DNA from: Betaproteobacteria bacterium
GTDB lineage: Bacteria > Pseudomonadota > Gammaproteobacteria > Burkholderiales > CAIKXV01
NCBI GenBank assembly: GCA_947458265.1
Contig: CANGYF010000001.1
Span: 186,001 to 250,000, forward strand
Direction: 5' to 3'
DNA length: 64,000 bases
Shown in pieces: positions 32,867-41,448 of the stretch. Made by a program: the position numbers and the translations under genes. Numbering within the stretch: position 1 is the stretch's first letter; every line of letters begins with the position of its first letter. The notes beneath the pieces are model-generated. The model did no database searches and was not told the origin of the DNA. It saw nothing but the letters and a program-made list of their open reading frames with translations.

Positions 32867-33867
32867 GGCGCGCCCCGGTCCAGGCTGGCCAGGCAGTCGG
32901 CGATGCCTTCTGCGCCTTCGCCCAGCCGCGGCCCCGGTCGCACCAGCACATCGTATGCGGCTGGCGCGAACGCGCAGGTGCGCCGGTCGCGCAGCGCAAC
33001 GAGCGCCGACCAGCCCGGGCGCCTGCCCATGTCGCGAAGTGCGGACTCACTGCCCATCACCACCTGCGGCTGCGCGCGCACGACGTATTCAGGGTTGAGC
33101 TTCGGGAACGGGCCCATCGACGCCGGCACGATGTTGCCCATGCCCAGCCGTGTCAGCAGGTCGCCGACGAACGAGCCTTCGCCGGCGGCATGCGGCGCCG
33201 ACGACACCTCGAAGTAGACCTTGCGGCCGAGCACCGACGGCGGCACGCGCCGGGCCGCGGCATCGATGCGTGCCGACAGCCGCTGCCATTCGTCCTCGCC
33301 AGCGCCGGGTTGGCCGAGCGTGCGGGCCACCGCCTCCAGCACTCGTCGCGTGTCGGCCAGCGTCTTGGGCTCCAGCGCGAGCACCGGGATGCGCAGCGCC
33401 TCCAGGCGGTCGATCACGCGTGCCGAGGAAGCGGCCAGCACCACGTCCGGCTTCAATGCCACGATGCGCTCGACCTGCGCGTCTTCGAGACCGCCCAGCC
33501 GCGGCAGCTTGTCCACCTGCGCTGGCCAGTTCGAGAAGCGGTCGACACCGACGAGGCGATCGCAGCCGCCCAGCGCACAGACCGTTTCGGTGAGCGACGG
33601 CAGCAGGCTGACGATGCGCCGCGCGGGCGCCGCCAGGCGTACCGCATGGCCACGGTCGTCGATCACCTCGATCGTGGTGGTCGCCGCGAGGGCGCTGGCG
33701 GCCGGGACGGTGCCCATGACGCTGGCGAGGATGAGGACAACGGCGAGTGCCTGCGCCGCGAACCTGGCGCCACGCCTGCCGCGCAGGAAGGAACCGCTGC
33801 CTGCCGCCTGCGCGTTCTCACCCTGCACGCCTTCCCTCTGCATGCCCGCCGTCCATCCTGGCTGCAC
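32863..33867 (-). CDS. btuF: BtuF-like periplasmic substrate-binding protein
   Basis: A 334-residue binding protein. It has a long N-terminus with signal helix ALAVVLILASVMGTVPAASA, then RIVSLLPSLTETVCALGGCD and LVGVDRFSNWPAQVDKLPRL, the BtuF/FecB fold entrance. The segment IVALKPDVVLAASS is also typical. ATG 33867 is the longest start; ATG 33843 is possible. The upstream DNA (33868-34050) shows no cobalamin riboswitch I can recognise, so ligand assignment rests on sequence resemblance alone. Confidence 0.82.
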   Translation of the reverse strand: MQPGWTAGMQREGVQGENAQAAGSGSFLRGRRGARFAAQALAVVLILASVMGTVPAASALAATTTIEVIDDRGHAVRLAAPARRIVSLLPSLTETVCALGGCDRLVGVDRFSNWPAQVDKLPRLGGLEDAQVERIVALKPDVVLAASSARVIDRLEALRIPVLALEPKTLADTRRVLEAVARTLGQPGAGEDEWQRLSARIDAAARRVPPSVLGRKVYFEVSSAPHAAGEGSFVGDLLTRLGMGNIVPASMGPFPKLNPEYVVRAQPQVVMGSESALRDMGRRPGWSALVALRDRRTCAFAPAAYDVLVRPGPRLGEGAEGIADCLASLDRGAP

Positions 33868-34050
33868 AGTCGCCCCTCTGTTCGACAGGCCGGGCGTTCC
33901 CGCAGCACCTGACGCCGGGCTAGGTTAACCTGCGTCCCCCCGGCAGCGCAAACAGGCCTGACGGTGGCTGGACGTGCCGTGCATGCGGCATGTGGCACCC
34001 TAAGACGCAGCGAGCACCGCAGCCGGTACGACGGTGCGGGAGGAGACACG

Positions 34051-35046
34051 ATGCATCCGGAACGACAGCCCTGCGGGCTTGACCGCCCAGTATTGCAAGG
34101 GGCGACTGCCCTCGCGCTGCTGCTCTGCGCGCCACTGGCGGCGGCGCAGGCCTACCCGTCGAAGCCGATCCGCATGGTGATTCCGATCGCCGCTGGCGGT
34201 GGCACCGATGCGATGGGTCGCCTGATCGCGCAGCGCCTGGGCGACCAGATGGGTGTGTCGGTGGTGGTCGAGAACCGCGCTGGCGCCGGCACCGTGATCG
34301 GCACCGAGATCGTCGCGCGTTCCCCGGCCGACGGCTACACGCTGATGACCGTCGCGCCCGAGTTCGTGATCAACCCGGGGCTGGTGCGCAAGCTGCCGTA
34401 CGATCCGATCCGCGATTTCGCGCCGATCACCCAGCTCACCTCCGGCCAGTACTACCTGTCGACCCATCCGTCGGTGCCGGTGAAGACGCTGAAGGAGTTC
34501 CTCGCGCTGGTGCGCTCGCGCCCGGGCGAGGTGACCTTCGGTTCCTCCGGAAACGGCAGCGCCAACCATCTCGCCGGCGTACTGTTCCAGCAGATGACCG
34601 GCACGAAGCTCGTGCACGTGCCGTACAAGGGCGCCGGCCCGGCCGGCGCTGCGTTGATCGGCGGCCAGATCGACTTCATGTTCAGCAACATCGCCTCGGC
34701 CATGCCCTACCTCAAGGCGGGCAAGCTGCGCGCGATCGCGGCTACCGGCGAGAAGCGGCCGGCGGTCACGCCCGGCGTGCCGACGGTGTCCGAGTCTGGC
34801 GTGCCCGGCTACGTGGTGACCGGGTTCTTCCTGCTGTTGGCGCCTGGCAACACGCCGAAGGAGATCGTCAGTCGCCTGAACGCGGAAGCGGTGAAGGCCC
34901 TGCAGACGTCCTCGATGAAGGAGACGCTGGCCACCCTCGGGCTGGACCCGGTCGGCAGTTCGCCTGAGGCGACTGCTGCGTTCATCAAGGCGGAGATCGG
35001 CAAGTGGACGCCGATCATCCGCGCCGCCGGCGCGCAGACGGACTGA
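34051..35046 (+). CDS. Bug/TctC-family periplasmic substrate-binding protein
   Basis: A 331-residue protein. Its signal peptide ends APLAAAQA, followed by YPSKPIRMVIPIAAGGGTDA, ENRAGAGTVIGTEIVARSPADG and VPYKGAGPAGAALIGGQIDF. AGGAGACACG precedes the ATG. An MmgE/PrpD gene follows after only 7 bp, so the two form an operon. The ligand may be a dicarboxylate or tricarboxylate acted on by that enzyme. Confidence 0.94.
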   Translation: MHPERQPCGLDRPVLQGATALALLLCAPLAAAQAYPSKPIRMVIPIAAGGGTDAMGRLIAQRLGDQMGVSVVVENRAGAGTVIGTEIVARSPADGYTLMTVAPEFVINPGLVRKLPYDPIRDFAPITQLTSGQYYLSTHPSVPVKTLKEFLALVRSRPGEVTFGSSGNGSANHLAGVLFQQMTGTKLVHVPYKGAGPAGAALIGGQIDFMFSNIASAMPYLKAGKLRAIAATGEKRPAVTPGVPTVSESGVPGYVVTGFFLLLAPGNTPKEIVSRLNAEAVKALQTSSMKETLATLGLDPVGSSPEATAAFIKAEIGKWTPIIRAAGAQTD

Positions 35047-35053
35047 GCGCGCG

Positions 35054-36469
35054 ATGGGCGGCGACACGGGTGTCGATACGGTCGGCGCTACGGATGTCGA
35101 TACGGGCGCGACGGCAGACGGAGCAGCCAAGGGCATCACTGCACGGCTCGCCGCCTTCGTCGCCCAGGCGGACGCCGGGGCGATCCCCGATGCCGTGCTG
35201 CACGAGGGCCGCCGCTGCCTGGTGAACCTGTTCGGCGTGGCGCTGCATGCGACGCAGGACCCGGCGCTGCCGATGCTGCTCGACGTGCTTCAGGCCGAAG
35301 GTGGCCGGCCGCGCGCGACGGTGATCGGCGCCAGCCGGCGCGTGCCGCTGATGCATGCGGCGCTCGCCAACGGGTTGCTCGCCCACCTGGACGATTTCGA
35401 CGACACCTTCTTCCCGACGGTGCTGCATCCCTCCGCGCCGACGATCCCGGCCGCGCTGGCACTGGCCGAAGACCGCGGCACGGACGGCCGTACCTTCCTC
35501 GCCGCCACGGTGCTCGGCCTGGAAGCCTGCTGCCGCGTCGCGCTGTCGATCCAGCAGATGCGCCATGGCGCGCTCTGGCACATGACCGGTACCGCAGGCG
35601 TGTTTGGCAGCGCGGCGGCTGCGGGCCGCCTGCTCGGCCTGGATGCCGCGACGATGGCGGTTGCTTTCGGACTCGCCGGTACCCAGGCCAGCGGCCTGCG
35701 CGAGACCTTCGGTACCATGACCAAGGCGTTCCACCCGGCGCGCGCTGCGCAGTCCGGGCTGCTCGCCGCGCTGATGGCGCAGCGCGGCTTCAGCAGCACT
35801 GCCCGCATCCTCGAAGGACCGCACGGTTTCGCGCAGGCCTTCGCCGCCGGCGCGTTCGACCCCGGGGCGATCGTCGACGGCCTCGGCGAGCGCTGGCTGC
35901 TGATGGACAACGCGCCCAAGCCCTACGCATCGGCGATCCTGAGCCACCCGATGGTCGATGCGATGCTCGCGCTGCGCACGCAGCCCGGCGTGTCCCCTGC
36001 GCAGGTGGTGCGCATCGGCGGACGGGTGAACCCGCTTGCGATCCGGCTCGAGAGCCGTCCCGAACCCGCCGATGGTCTGGCCGCGCGCCTGTCGTTCCAG
36101 CATGCGATGGCGGCCGCGTTCGTCGATGGTGCCTGCCTGCCCGCGCAGTTCACCGATGCGCGGGTGCACGACCCTGTGGTCGCCGGCGTGCGGCGGTTGA
36201 TCGAGATGGCGCCAGACCCCGCGATACCGCAGCACGGCTGCGAGGTGGAGCTGTCGCTGGACGACGGGCGGGTGCTGCGCCATGCGATCGAACACGCTAC
36301 AGGGAGTCCGGGCCGGCCGGTGAGCGATGCGCAACTGGAGGCGAAGTTCCTCGCGCTGGCGGGCACCGTGCTGACAGCGGCGAGGGCGCGGCGGCTGCTC
36401 GGCCAGCTGTGGCAGGTGGATGGGCTGCCGGATGTCGGCGTGCTGTTGCGGGCTTGTCGCAGACCGTAG
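35054..36469 (+). CDS. MmgE/PrpD-family protein
   Basis: A 471-residue protein. RCLVNLFGVALHAT, ANGLLAHLDDFDDTFFPTVL and HPSAPTIPAALALAED, then MTGTAGVFGSAAAAGRLLG and KPYASAILSHPMVDA are MmgE/PrpD motifs. PrpD dehydrates 2-methylcitrate, and relatives include cis-aconitate decarboxylase and immune-responsive gene 1. The operon with a Bug protein suggests a catabolic role on an imported tricarboxylic acid. The exact reaction is not resolved. Length is normal. Confidence 0.9.
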   Translation: MGGDTGVDTVGATDVDTGATADGAAKGITARLAAFVAQADAGAIPDAVLHEGRRCLVNLFGVALHATQDPALPMLLDVLQAEGGRPRATVIGASRRVPLMHAALANGLLAHLDDFDDTFFPTVLHPSAPTIPAALALAEDRGTDGRTFLAATVLGLEACCRVALSIQQMRHGALWHMTGTAGVFGSAAAAGRLLGLDAATMAVAFGLAGTQASGLRETFGTMTKAFHPARAAQSGLLAALMAQRGFSSTARILEGPHGFAQAFAAGAFDPGAIVDGLGERWLLMDNAPKPYASAILSHPMVDAMLALRTQPGVSPAQVVRIGGRVNPLAIRLESRPEPADGLAARLSFQHAMAAAFVDGACLPAQFTDARVHDPVVAGVRRLIEMAPDPAIPQHGCEVELSLDDGRVLRHAIEHATGSPGRPVSDAQLEAKFLALAGTVLTAARARRLLGQLWQVDGLPDVGVLLRACRRP

Positions 36470-36631
36470 CGATTGCCGAGGTGATGAGCCCGGACAGTCT
36501 GCAAAGCCTGTTTCGCGAGACGGTGCGCAGTCGTTGTATTGCGCAGCTGGCCCTGGCGCGTCAGCGTGTGTCGGAAGCCTGAAAGCTGCGGAATCATCCA
36601 TCAGGCAAATGGCCGAAGGTGCCGCTGTGGA

Positions 36632-36955
36632 TCAGTGGTAGTCCTGCTCCAACTGATGGCGAATGGCACCGATGCGGACAACCTCGCCGCGGACTTCAAA
36701 CGCGGCAACGAGTCCGGCGCTTCCGAAGGGGATGATCAGTTCGCGCTGCTTGTCGTTCACGGCGCGAGCGGCCTTGCGGCACGAGTACGGCGAGAACTCC
36801 AGTAGTCGAAGTGCGTGGCCGACCGCGTCTCTGAGGCGCCGTACGACGTCGAGGTCAGGCGTCGCGCTGGCGAGTTCACGTTCGATGATGAAATCTTCGA
36901 TCCGCAGCAAGTCGTCTGCAGCCTCGTCCGCGAGGACGACGCGGTAGACGGTCAC
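36632..36955 (-). CDS. RelE/ParE-family toxin
   Basis: A 107-residue toxin. YRVVLADEAADDLLRIEDFI and ARAVNDKQRELIIPFGSAGL, then VRIGAIRHQLEQDYH, match the RelE/ParE fold with its typical ending. It starts at a GTG overlapping the antitoxin's stop (GTGA), so expression is coupled. The gap 36470-36631 before it has no supported gene. Confidence 0.85.
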   Translation of the reverse strand: MTVYRVVLADEAADDLLRIEDFIIERELASATPDLDVVRRLRDAVGHALRLLEFSPYSCRKAARAVNDKQRELIIPFGSAGLVAAFEVRGEVVRIGAIRHQLEQDYH

Positions 36956-37245
36956 TGCCCCGCGCCAGGCTTACCTGCCGCCAGTCGCTGCCTCGCCGTC
37001 TCGAGTCGGACATCCATCTGCCGCAGCATTTCCTGCGGTGAGATTCCGCTGTCTTCACGCTCGGATCGCTCGACCGCGTCGCTGGCGCGCGCCAGAAACG
37101 TGTCTTGAATACGGCGCCAGGCAACGCCGTCGCGAACGCACGATGCGACGAAATCGGAGAGTGATTCGCCTTCGTCAAGAACGGCCTCGGCATCGCTTCT
37201 TAACGCGGGTTCGACGCGTACGGCAGGGAGGGTGGAGGTCTTCAT
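36952..37245 (-). CDS. Antitoxin of the ParD-like YlcI/YnfO type
   Basis: A 97-residue protein. LPAVRVEPALRSDAEAVLDE followed by GESLSDFVASCVRDGVAWRR looks like a ribbon-helix-helix DNA-binding start. A C-terminal helix (SPQEMLRQMDVRLETARQRL) can wrap the toxin. It is first in the operon, upstream of the RelE/ParE toxin. AATG-rich repeats just before it (37249-37272) may be its operator. Confidence 0.8.
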   Translation of the reverse strand: MKTSTLPAVRVEPALRSDAEAVLDEGESLSDFVASCVRDGVAWRRIQDTFLARASDAVERSEREDSGISPQEMLRQMDVRLETARQRLAAGKPGAGQ

Positions 37246-37369
37246 ATCCACAATGTAATGCAAATGTGATGCGTCAGCAAGTATCGTAGGGCGCCCCACT
37301 TCGTGGCAGGCCGTGCCGTGCGCGGAACTGCTCACCTGCGATGCGCACTTCGAGCGGCTGCCAGGCGAT

Positions 37370-38350
37370 TCAGCGCGAAGCGAGAAGTGCCACACCGGCC
37401 ACGGTGATCGCGACACCGAGCAGGTGCCGGCCTGCCAGCCGCTCGTCGCCCAGAAACAGCGCTGACAACAGCAGGGTGAACAGCGGATAACCGGCCACGA
37501 TCGGTGCCACCAGGCTCACCTCGCCGTCCACCAGCGCGGCATACATCAGCAGCATCGCCGAACCATTGCACACCCCCGCCAGGATGAACCATGGAATGCC
37601 GCGCCGGGTACGCACGATCGGCGCGCGTCTGGCGAGCAACCGCGAGGCAATCAGGATCACCGCCGCCGACACCGTATAGCCGGCCAGGATCGCGGCATAG
37701 GGGCTGGCCCAGAACACGAAGCCGATCTTGAGCAGGATCTGTGCCGCGGCCCGCAGCATCGCCGCACCGAGCGCGAGCACCATGCCGCGTCCGTCCACCG
37801 CGTTGCCCGTGACCGGACTGGCGGCCTTCGATGCGTTTCCGGCGGTCGACAGCACACCGATGCCGAGGACCACAGCCAGTGTGCCCGCGGCGCGGCGCAG
37901 ATCCAGCACTTCGCCCAGCATCAGCACCGCGGCCGCCACCGCGAACAGCGGTGCTGTGCAGGATACGGTTGCGGCGATCGTCGGCCCGAGCCGGGCGTTG
38001 GACTCGAACACGAGCAGCGTCACTGCTGCCGGGAAGAACAGCCCGATGGCGAGGAATATCCCCAGCGCGCTGATCGGCGCCACCGCCATTGCCGGATCGA
38101 TGAACGCCGGCAGCGCCAGCCAGAACAGCACCGCGGCAGACGGCACACTCACCGTCACCCCGGCACGGGCGCTCATGTGGCGCAGGCCGACGTTGCTCGC
38201 GATCATCGCGCAGGCGAAGGCGAACGCCGAGGCGAGAGCAAGCAGAAGCGTCAACGCGGGAGCATCCGATGCGACATCCGATCCTTTTCCCGGCGCGCCA
38301 GCCGCCAGTGAATATGGGGCGACCCGCAGTGCTGGACGCGGCGTCACCAC
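37370..38350 (-). CDS. EamA/DMT-superfamily transporter
   Basis: A 326-residue membrane protein with about ten helices in two EamA repeats. The first includes LTLLLALASAFAFACAMIAS and FFPAAVTLLVFESNARLGPT. The second includes WFILAGVCNGSAMLLMYAAL and APIVAGYPLFTLLLSALFLG. These carriers export small metabolites. The start is uncertain: GTG 38350 is the longest, with no good ribosome site, and a TTG near 38254 at the first helix is possible. Confidence 0.85.
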   Translation of the reverse strand: MVTPRPALRVAPYSLAAGAPGKGSDVASDAPALTLLLALASAFAFACAMIASNVGLRHMSARAGVTVSVPSAAVLFWLALPAFIDPAMAVAPISALGIFLAIGLFFPAAVTLLVFESNARLGPTIAATVSCTAPLFAVAAAVLMLGEVLDLRRAAGTLAVVLGIGVLSTAGNASKAASPVTGNAVDGRGMVLALGAAMLRAAAQILLKIGFVFWASPYAAILAGYTVSAAVILIASRLLARRAPIVRTRRGIPWFILAGVCNGSAMLLMYAALVDGEVSLVAPIVAGYPLFTLLLSALFLGDERLAGRHLLGVAITVAGVALLASR

Positions 38351-38475
38351 GCGCCGCAGATGATCGCACGCCGGGCCGGACGCGAATGCAGTCCAGTAGA
38401 CAGCTCGGCACCTTGAGCCCTGATGCTCAAAGTCTTACCATTCGACTTACTTATCTGGCGACCGGAAAGCTGATC

Positions 38476-38736
38476 ATGGAAACCGTCACTCTCTCGAGCA
38501 AGGGGCAATTGGTCATCCCCAAGGCTGTTCGCGACCACATGGGTGCGAAAGCCGGCGCCGTCTTTGCAGTCCGTTATGCCGACGGGGAACTTCACCTCAA
38601 GCCGGTCGAGGCCCGGCCTCCCTCCTCACTGGACGAAGTGGCAGGGTTCCTGGCGCGCCCCGGGCGCAAGCCGCTGACTGAGGCTCAAACCCGCGCGGCG
38701 ATACGGGCAAGGTTGAAGGCGCGCAACGCGCCATGA
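38476..38736 (+). CDS. vapB: AbrB-family antitoxin (VapB-like)
   Basis: An 86-residue antitoxin. METVTLSSKGQLVIPKAVRD and HMGAKAGAVFAVRYADGELH form the AbrB swapped-hairpin DNA-binding domain. The tail, with LDEVAGFLARPGRKPLTEAQ, binds the toxin. It overlaps the VapC start by 4 bp. Its promoter lies in the short region 38351-38475, where the composition turns less GC-rich. Confidence 0.9.
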   Translation: METVTLSSKGQLVIPKAVRDHMGAKAGAVFAVRYADGELHLKPVEARPPSSLDEVAGFLARPGRKPLTEAQTRAAIRARLKARNAP

Positions 38737-39125
38737 TCGCGCTGGACACCAACCTGCTGGCGCGCCTGCTGCTGAAGGATGACGCTGCGCAGCATGCGCG
38801 CGTCAAGGCACTACTGGCAACGGACCAGGTCTTCACGGCGCCCGTGACTGTCTTCCTGGAACTGGTATGGGTACTTGAAGCGAATGATTGCCCGGCTGCG
38901 AACGTGTCGCGCGGGCTGGAGTTGCTGCTGGGGCTGCCGAACTTCAAGTCGGGTCAAGCTGACGCCTTGCACCAGGCCCTGCACGCCTATGCTCGCGGCA
39001 TGGACTTTGCGGATGCGTTGCATCTCGCACTCAGCCAGGGCGAGGAAGCCGTGATGACGTTTGACAAGGCCTTCGCCCGCCAGGCGACCAGGTTGGCGCT
39101 TGCGCCACCGGTAAGGACGGCTTAG
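38733..39125 (+). CDS. vapC: VapC PIN-domain toxin
   Basis: A 130-residue PIN RNase. MIALDTNLLARLLLKDD supplies the first Asp, VFLELVWVLEAND the Glu, and DFADALHLALSQGEEAVMTF with DKAFAR the last acidic residues. It is complete and coupled to the AbrB antitoxin upstream. Confidence 0.92.
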   Translation: MIALDTNLLARLLLKDDAAQHARVKALLATDQVFTAPVTVFLELVWVLEANDCPAANVSRGLELLLGLPNFKSGQADALHQALHAYARGMDFADALHLALSQGEEAVMTFDKAFARQATRLALAPPVRTA

Positions 39126-39316
39126 GTTGAAGCGTGGATCGGCTGGCGTGGTCGTTCTCTGCCCATCCGGCCACTGAACGTTTGCCCCGTGGCTGCGCCG
39201 ACACGCGCAGCCGCGCCAGTCGGGGTGACCGCGGCGGCCTTGCGCTGTCCTGTGTTGCATTCTATCGTCCGCGCACCGCGGAGCAACCGCCCCGCCCCCT
39301 ACGCAGGAGACCGCCC

Positions 39317-41014
39317 TTGGAGACCATCGCCTCCGCGTTGCGCACCCATCCCGAGATAGCCGTCTTCCTCGCGATCGGGCTGGGCTACTGGATCGGCCGT
39401 TTCAGCGTGCGCGGCGTGGGCTTTGGCCCGGTGACCGGCTCCCTGATCGCCGGCCTGCTGGTCGGATCCATAGTCGCGGTGCCAGTGGCCGATACCGCGA
39501 AGCAGCTGCTCTTCCTGCTCTTCATGTTCGGCATCGGCTATTCCGCCGGCCCGGGCTTCGTCCGTGGCCTGCGCGACGCGGGCTGGCGCTGGGCAGTCCT
39601 GGGCAGCGTGATCCCGGTCGCGGGTCTGCTCACGGCATGGGCAATGGCGCGGCTGCTTGACCTCGAGCTGGGGTACGCGGCGGGCATGATGTCGGGCGGG
39701 CTGACCGAATCCCCGGTCATCGGTACCGCCAGCGAGGCGATCCGCGCGCTGCCCATTTCCGCAGAAGAGAAGTCCCGGCTCATCGCCCAGATTCCGGTGG
39801 CCGATGCCCTCACCTACCTCTTCGGCACCGTCGGCGTCATCCTGTTCTGCGGCTACATCGGCCCCTGGCTGCTGCGGGCCGATCTCAAGGCCGATGGCCG
39901 GCGCCTCGAGGCCGCGATGGGCTTCACCCGCGAGGACGACGGCATCGACTCGGGATGGCGCATGTTCGCGATGCGTGCCTACAGGCTGGAGGCTCGCCAT
40001 CGCGTCGTCGGCCTCACCGTGGCCGCGGCCGAGCGCAGCGTCGCGCCGGCACGCCTGTTCGTTGAGCGCATCCGTCGCGAAGGCGAGATCATCGACGCAC
40101 AACCGGACACGGTGCTGCGTGCAGGCGACGTGGTCGCGGTCATCGGCTCGCGCGAGACGCTGGTTCAGTTGCTGGCTGGAAGCGCAGAGGAGGTGCACGA
40201 CCGCGAACTGCTCGAGGTGGCAGTCGCCACGCGCGATGTGGTTCTCAGCAGCCCGTCGGTGGTCGGTCGCTCGGTCGCCGAAATCCGCGCGGAGACGGTC
40301 GCGTTTCGTGGCGTGTTCCTGCAGTCGATCCGGCGCTCGGGGCTTGCGCTGCCCGTCGAACCCGGGCAGCGTCTCGAGGCCGGCGACATCCTGACGCTTC
40401 ATGGACTCGCGCCCGCCGTCGATCGCATCGCGGGACTCGCCGGCGAGCCGATCCGATCGTCACGTGGCGCCAATTTCGTCGCCCTCGGATTCGCGATCGC
40501 CGTGGGCGCACTGGCCGGCCTGCTGCTGGCCATTCCGGTGGGCGGCCTGCATATCGCGCTGGGCAGCAGCGTGGCCGTGCTGCTGGTGGGAATCGCGCTC
40601 GGCTGGCGCAATGCCCGGCATCCGGGCTTCGCGCACATTCCCGCCCCGGCCATCGAGTTCATGAAGTCAATCGGCCTGTCGGCCTTCGTCGCGATGATCG
40701 GGCTGAAGGCGGGCCCGGTCTTCATCGACGCGATCCGCGAGGTCGGCCTCGCGGTGTTCTTCGGCGGCATCGTGGTCACGCTGGTGCCGCAGTTCGTGGG
40801 CCTGCTGGTCGGGCGCTACCTGCTGCGCATCGAGCCGCTGCTGCTGCTGGGCGCGCTGGCCGGAGCGCAGACGATGACCGCCGCGCTGGCCGCCGTGCAG
40901 GATCGCTCCGAGAGCCCGGTGGCCGTGATCGGCTATTCGAGCACGGTGGCGTTCGGTCATATCCTGATCTCCATCGGCGGCACGGCGCTGGTCTGGATGC
41001 TGCACGCGGGCTGA
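39317..41014 (+). CDS. AspT/YidE-type putative transporter with RCK_C domains
   Basis: A 565-residue protein. Two blocks of membrane helices flank two TrkA_C/RCK_C cytosolic domains. The first block carries GVGFGPVTGSLIAGLLVG and GYSAGPGFVRGLRDAGW. The RCK domains contain RAGDVVAVIGSRETLVQLLA and RLEAGDILTLHGLAPAVDRI. The second block includes SIGLSAFVAMIGLKAGP. This matches the aspartate:alanine exchanger family, whose typical length is near 560. The TTG start at 39317 has AGGAGA 6 nt upstream; the longer frame from 39134 adds unrelated sequence. Substrate unproven. Confidence 0.87.
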   Translation: METIASALRTHPEIAVFLAIGLGYWIGRFSVRGVGFGPVTGSLIAGLLVGSIVAVPVADTAKQLLFLLFMFGIGYSAGPGFVRGLRDAGWRWAVLGSVIPVAGLLTAWAMARLLDLELGYAAGMMSGGLTESPVIGTASEAIRALPISAEEKSRLIAQIPVADALTYLFGTVGVILFCGYIGPWLLRADLKADGRRLEAAMGFTREDDGIDSGWRMFAMRAYRLEARHRVVGLTVAAAERSVAPARLFVERIRREGEIIDAQPDTVLRAGDVVAVIGSRETLVQLLAGSAEEVHDRELLEVAVATRDVVLSSPSVVGRSVAEIRAETVAFRGVFLQSIRRSGLALPVEPGQRLEAGDILTLHGLAPAVDRIAGLAGEPIRSSRGANFVALGFAIAVGALAGLLLAIPVGGLHIALGSSVAVLLVGIALGWRNARHPGFAHIPAPAIEFMKSIGLSAFVAMIGLKAGPVFIDAIREVGLAVFFGGIVVTLVPQFVGLLVGRYLLRIEPLLLLGALAGAQTMTAALAAVQDRSESPVAVIGYSSTVAFGHILISIGGTALVWMLHAG

Positions 41015-41124
41015 GGTTCACTCGCGCAGGCCTCCGGGGTCAGCGCGTTTCGCCTGCACGGCCTGCTTCTCGACCGTGCAATCGGCCTGGCGTACGATGA
41101 TCATGCATCACGCGGAGCACACAG

Positions 41125-41415
41125 ATGGGCGCTGAAGGCGAGATCGAACGCATCAAGTGGACCGTGGCCGACTACCACCGGATGGCCGAAGTCGAACTGC
41201 TCGCACCTCGCATCGACGGTTACGGAGCCCGGGCACCTGTCCCCGAAGACGTCCTGCTTGCGATCGAGGTTGCCCAGTCATCGCCGCGCTTCGACCTGCG
41301 GGTGAAAGTCCCGCTGTACGCGCGCGAACTCGCAGCGGGCGACCGGATATCCATCAGCGCGCTACCGACGCTCGGCATCGACGTCGCCGAACTCTTCAAC
41401 TGGTCGGGACGCTGA
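41125..41415 (+). pseudogene. Shortened Uma2-family (DUF820) nuclease-fold protein
   Basis: A 96-residue frame. KWTVADYHRMAEVELLAP and PEDVLLAIEVAQSSPRFDLR with VKVPLYAREL are Uma2 motifs. The family normally runs near 190 residues. Here the segment after the first helix and the VWLVDL-containing core are missing, while the C-terminal ALPTLGIDVAELFNW survives. Both gaps preserve frame. The catalytic PD-(D/E)xK site is probably incomplete. Confidence 0.72.
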
Positions 41416-41448
41416 GCGAGCCAGCAGGGCCAGGGGCATCGAGACACC

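Noticed and set aside
33868-34050. Cobalamin riboswitch before the btuF-like gene
   Set aside because: Neither the B12-box nor the surrounding conserved segments could be found on the minus strand.
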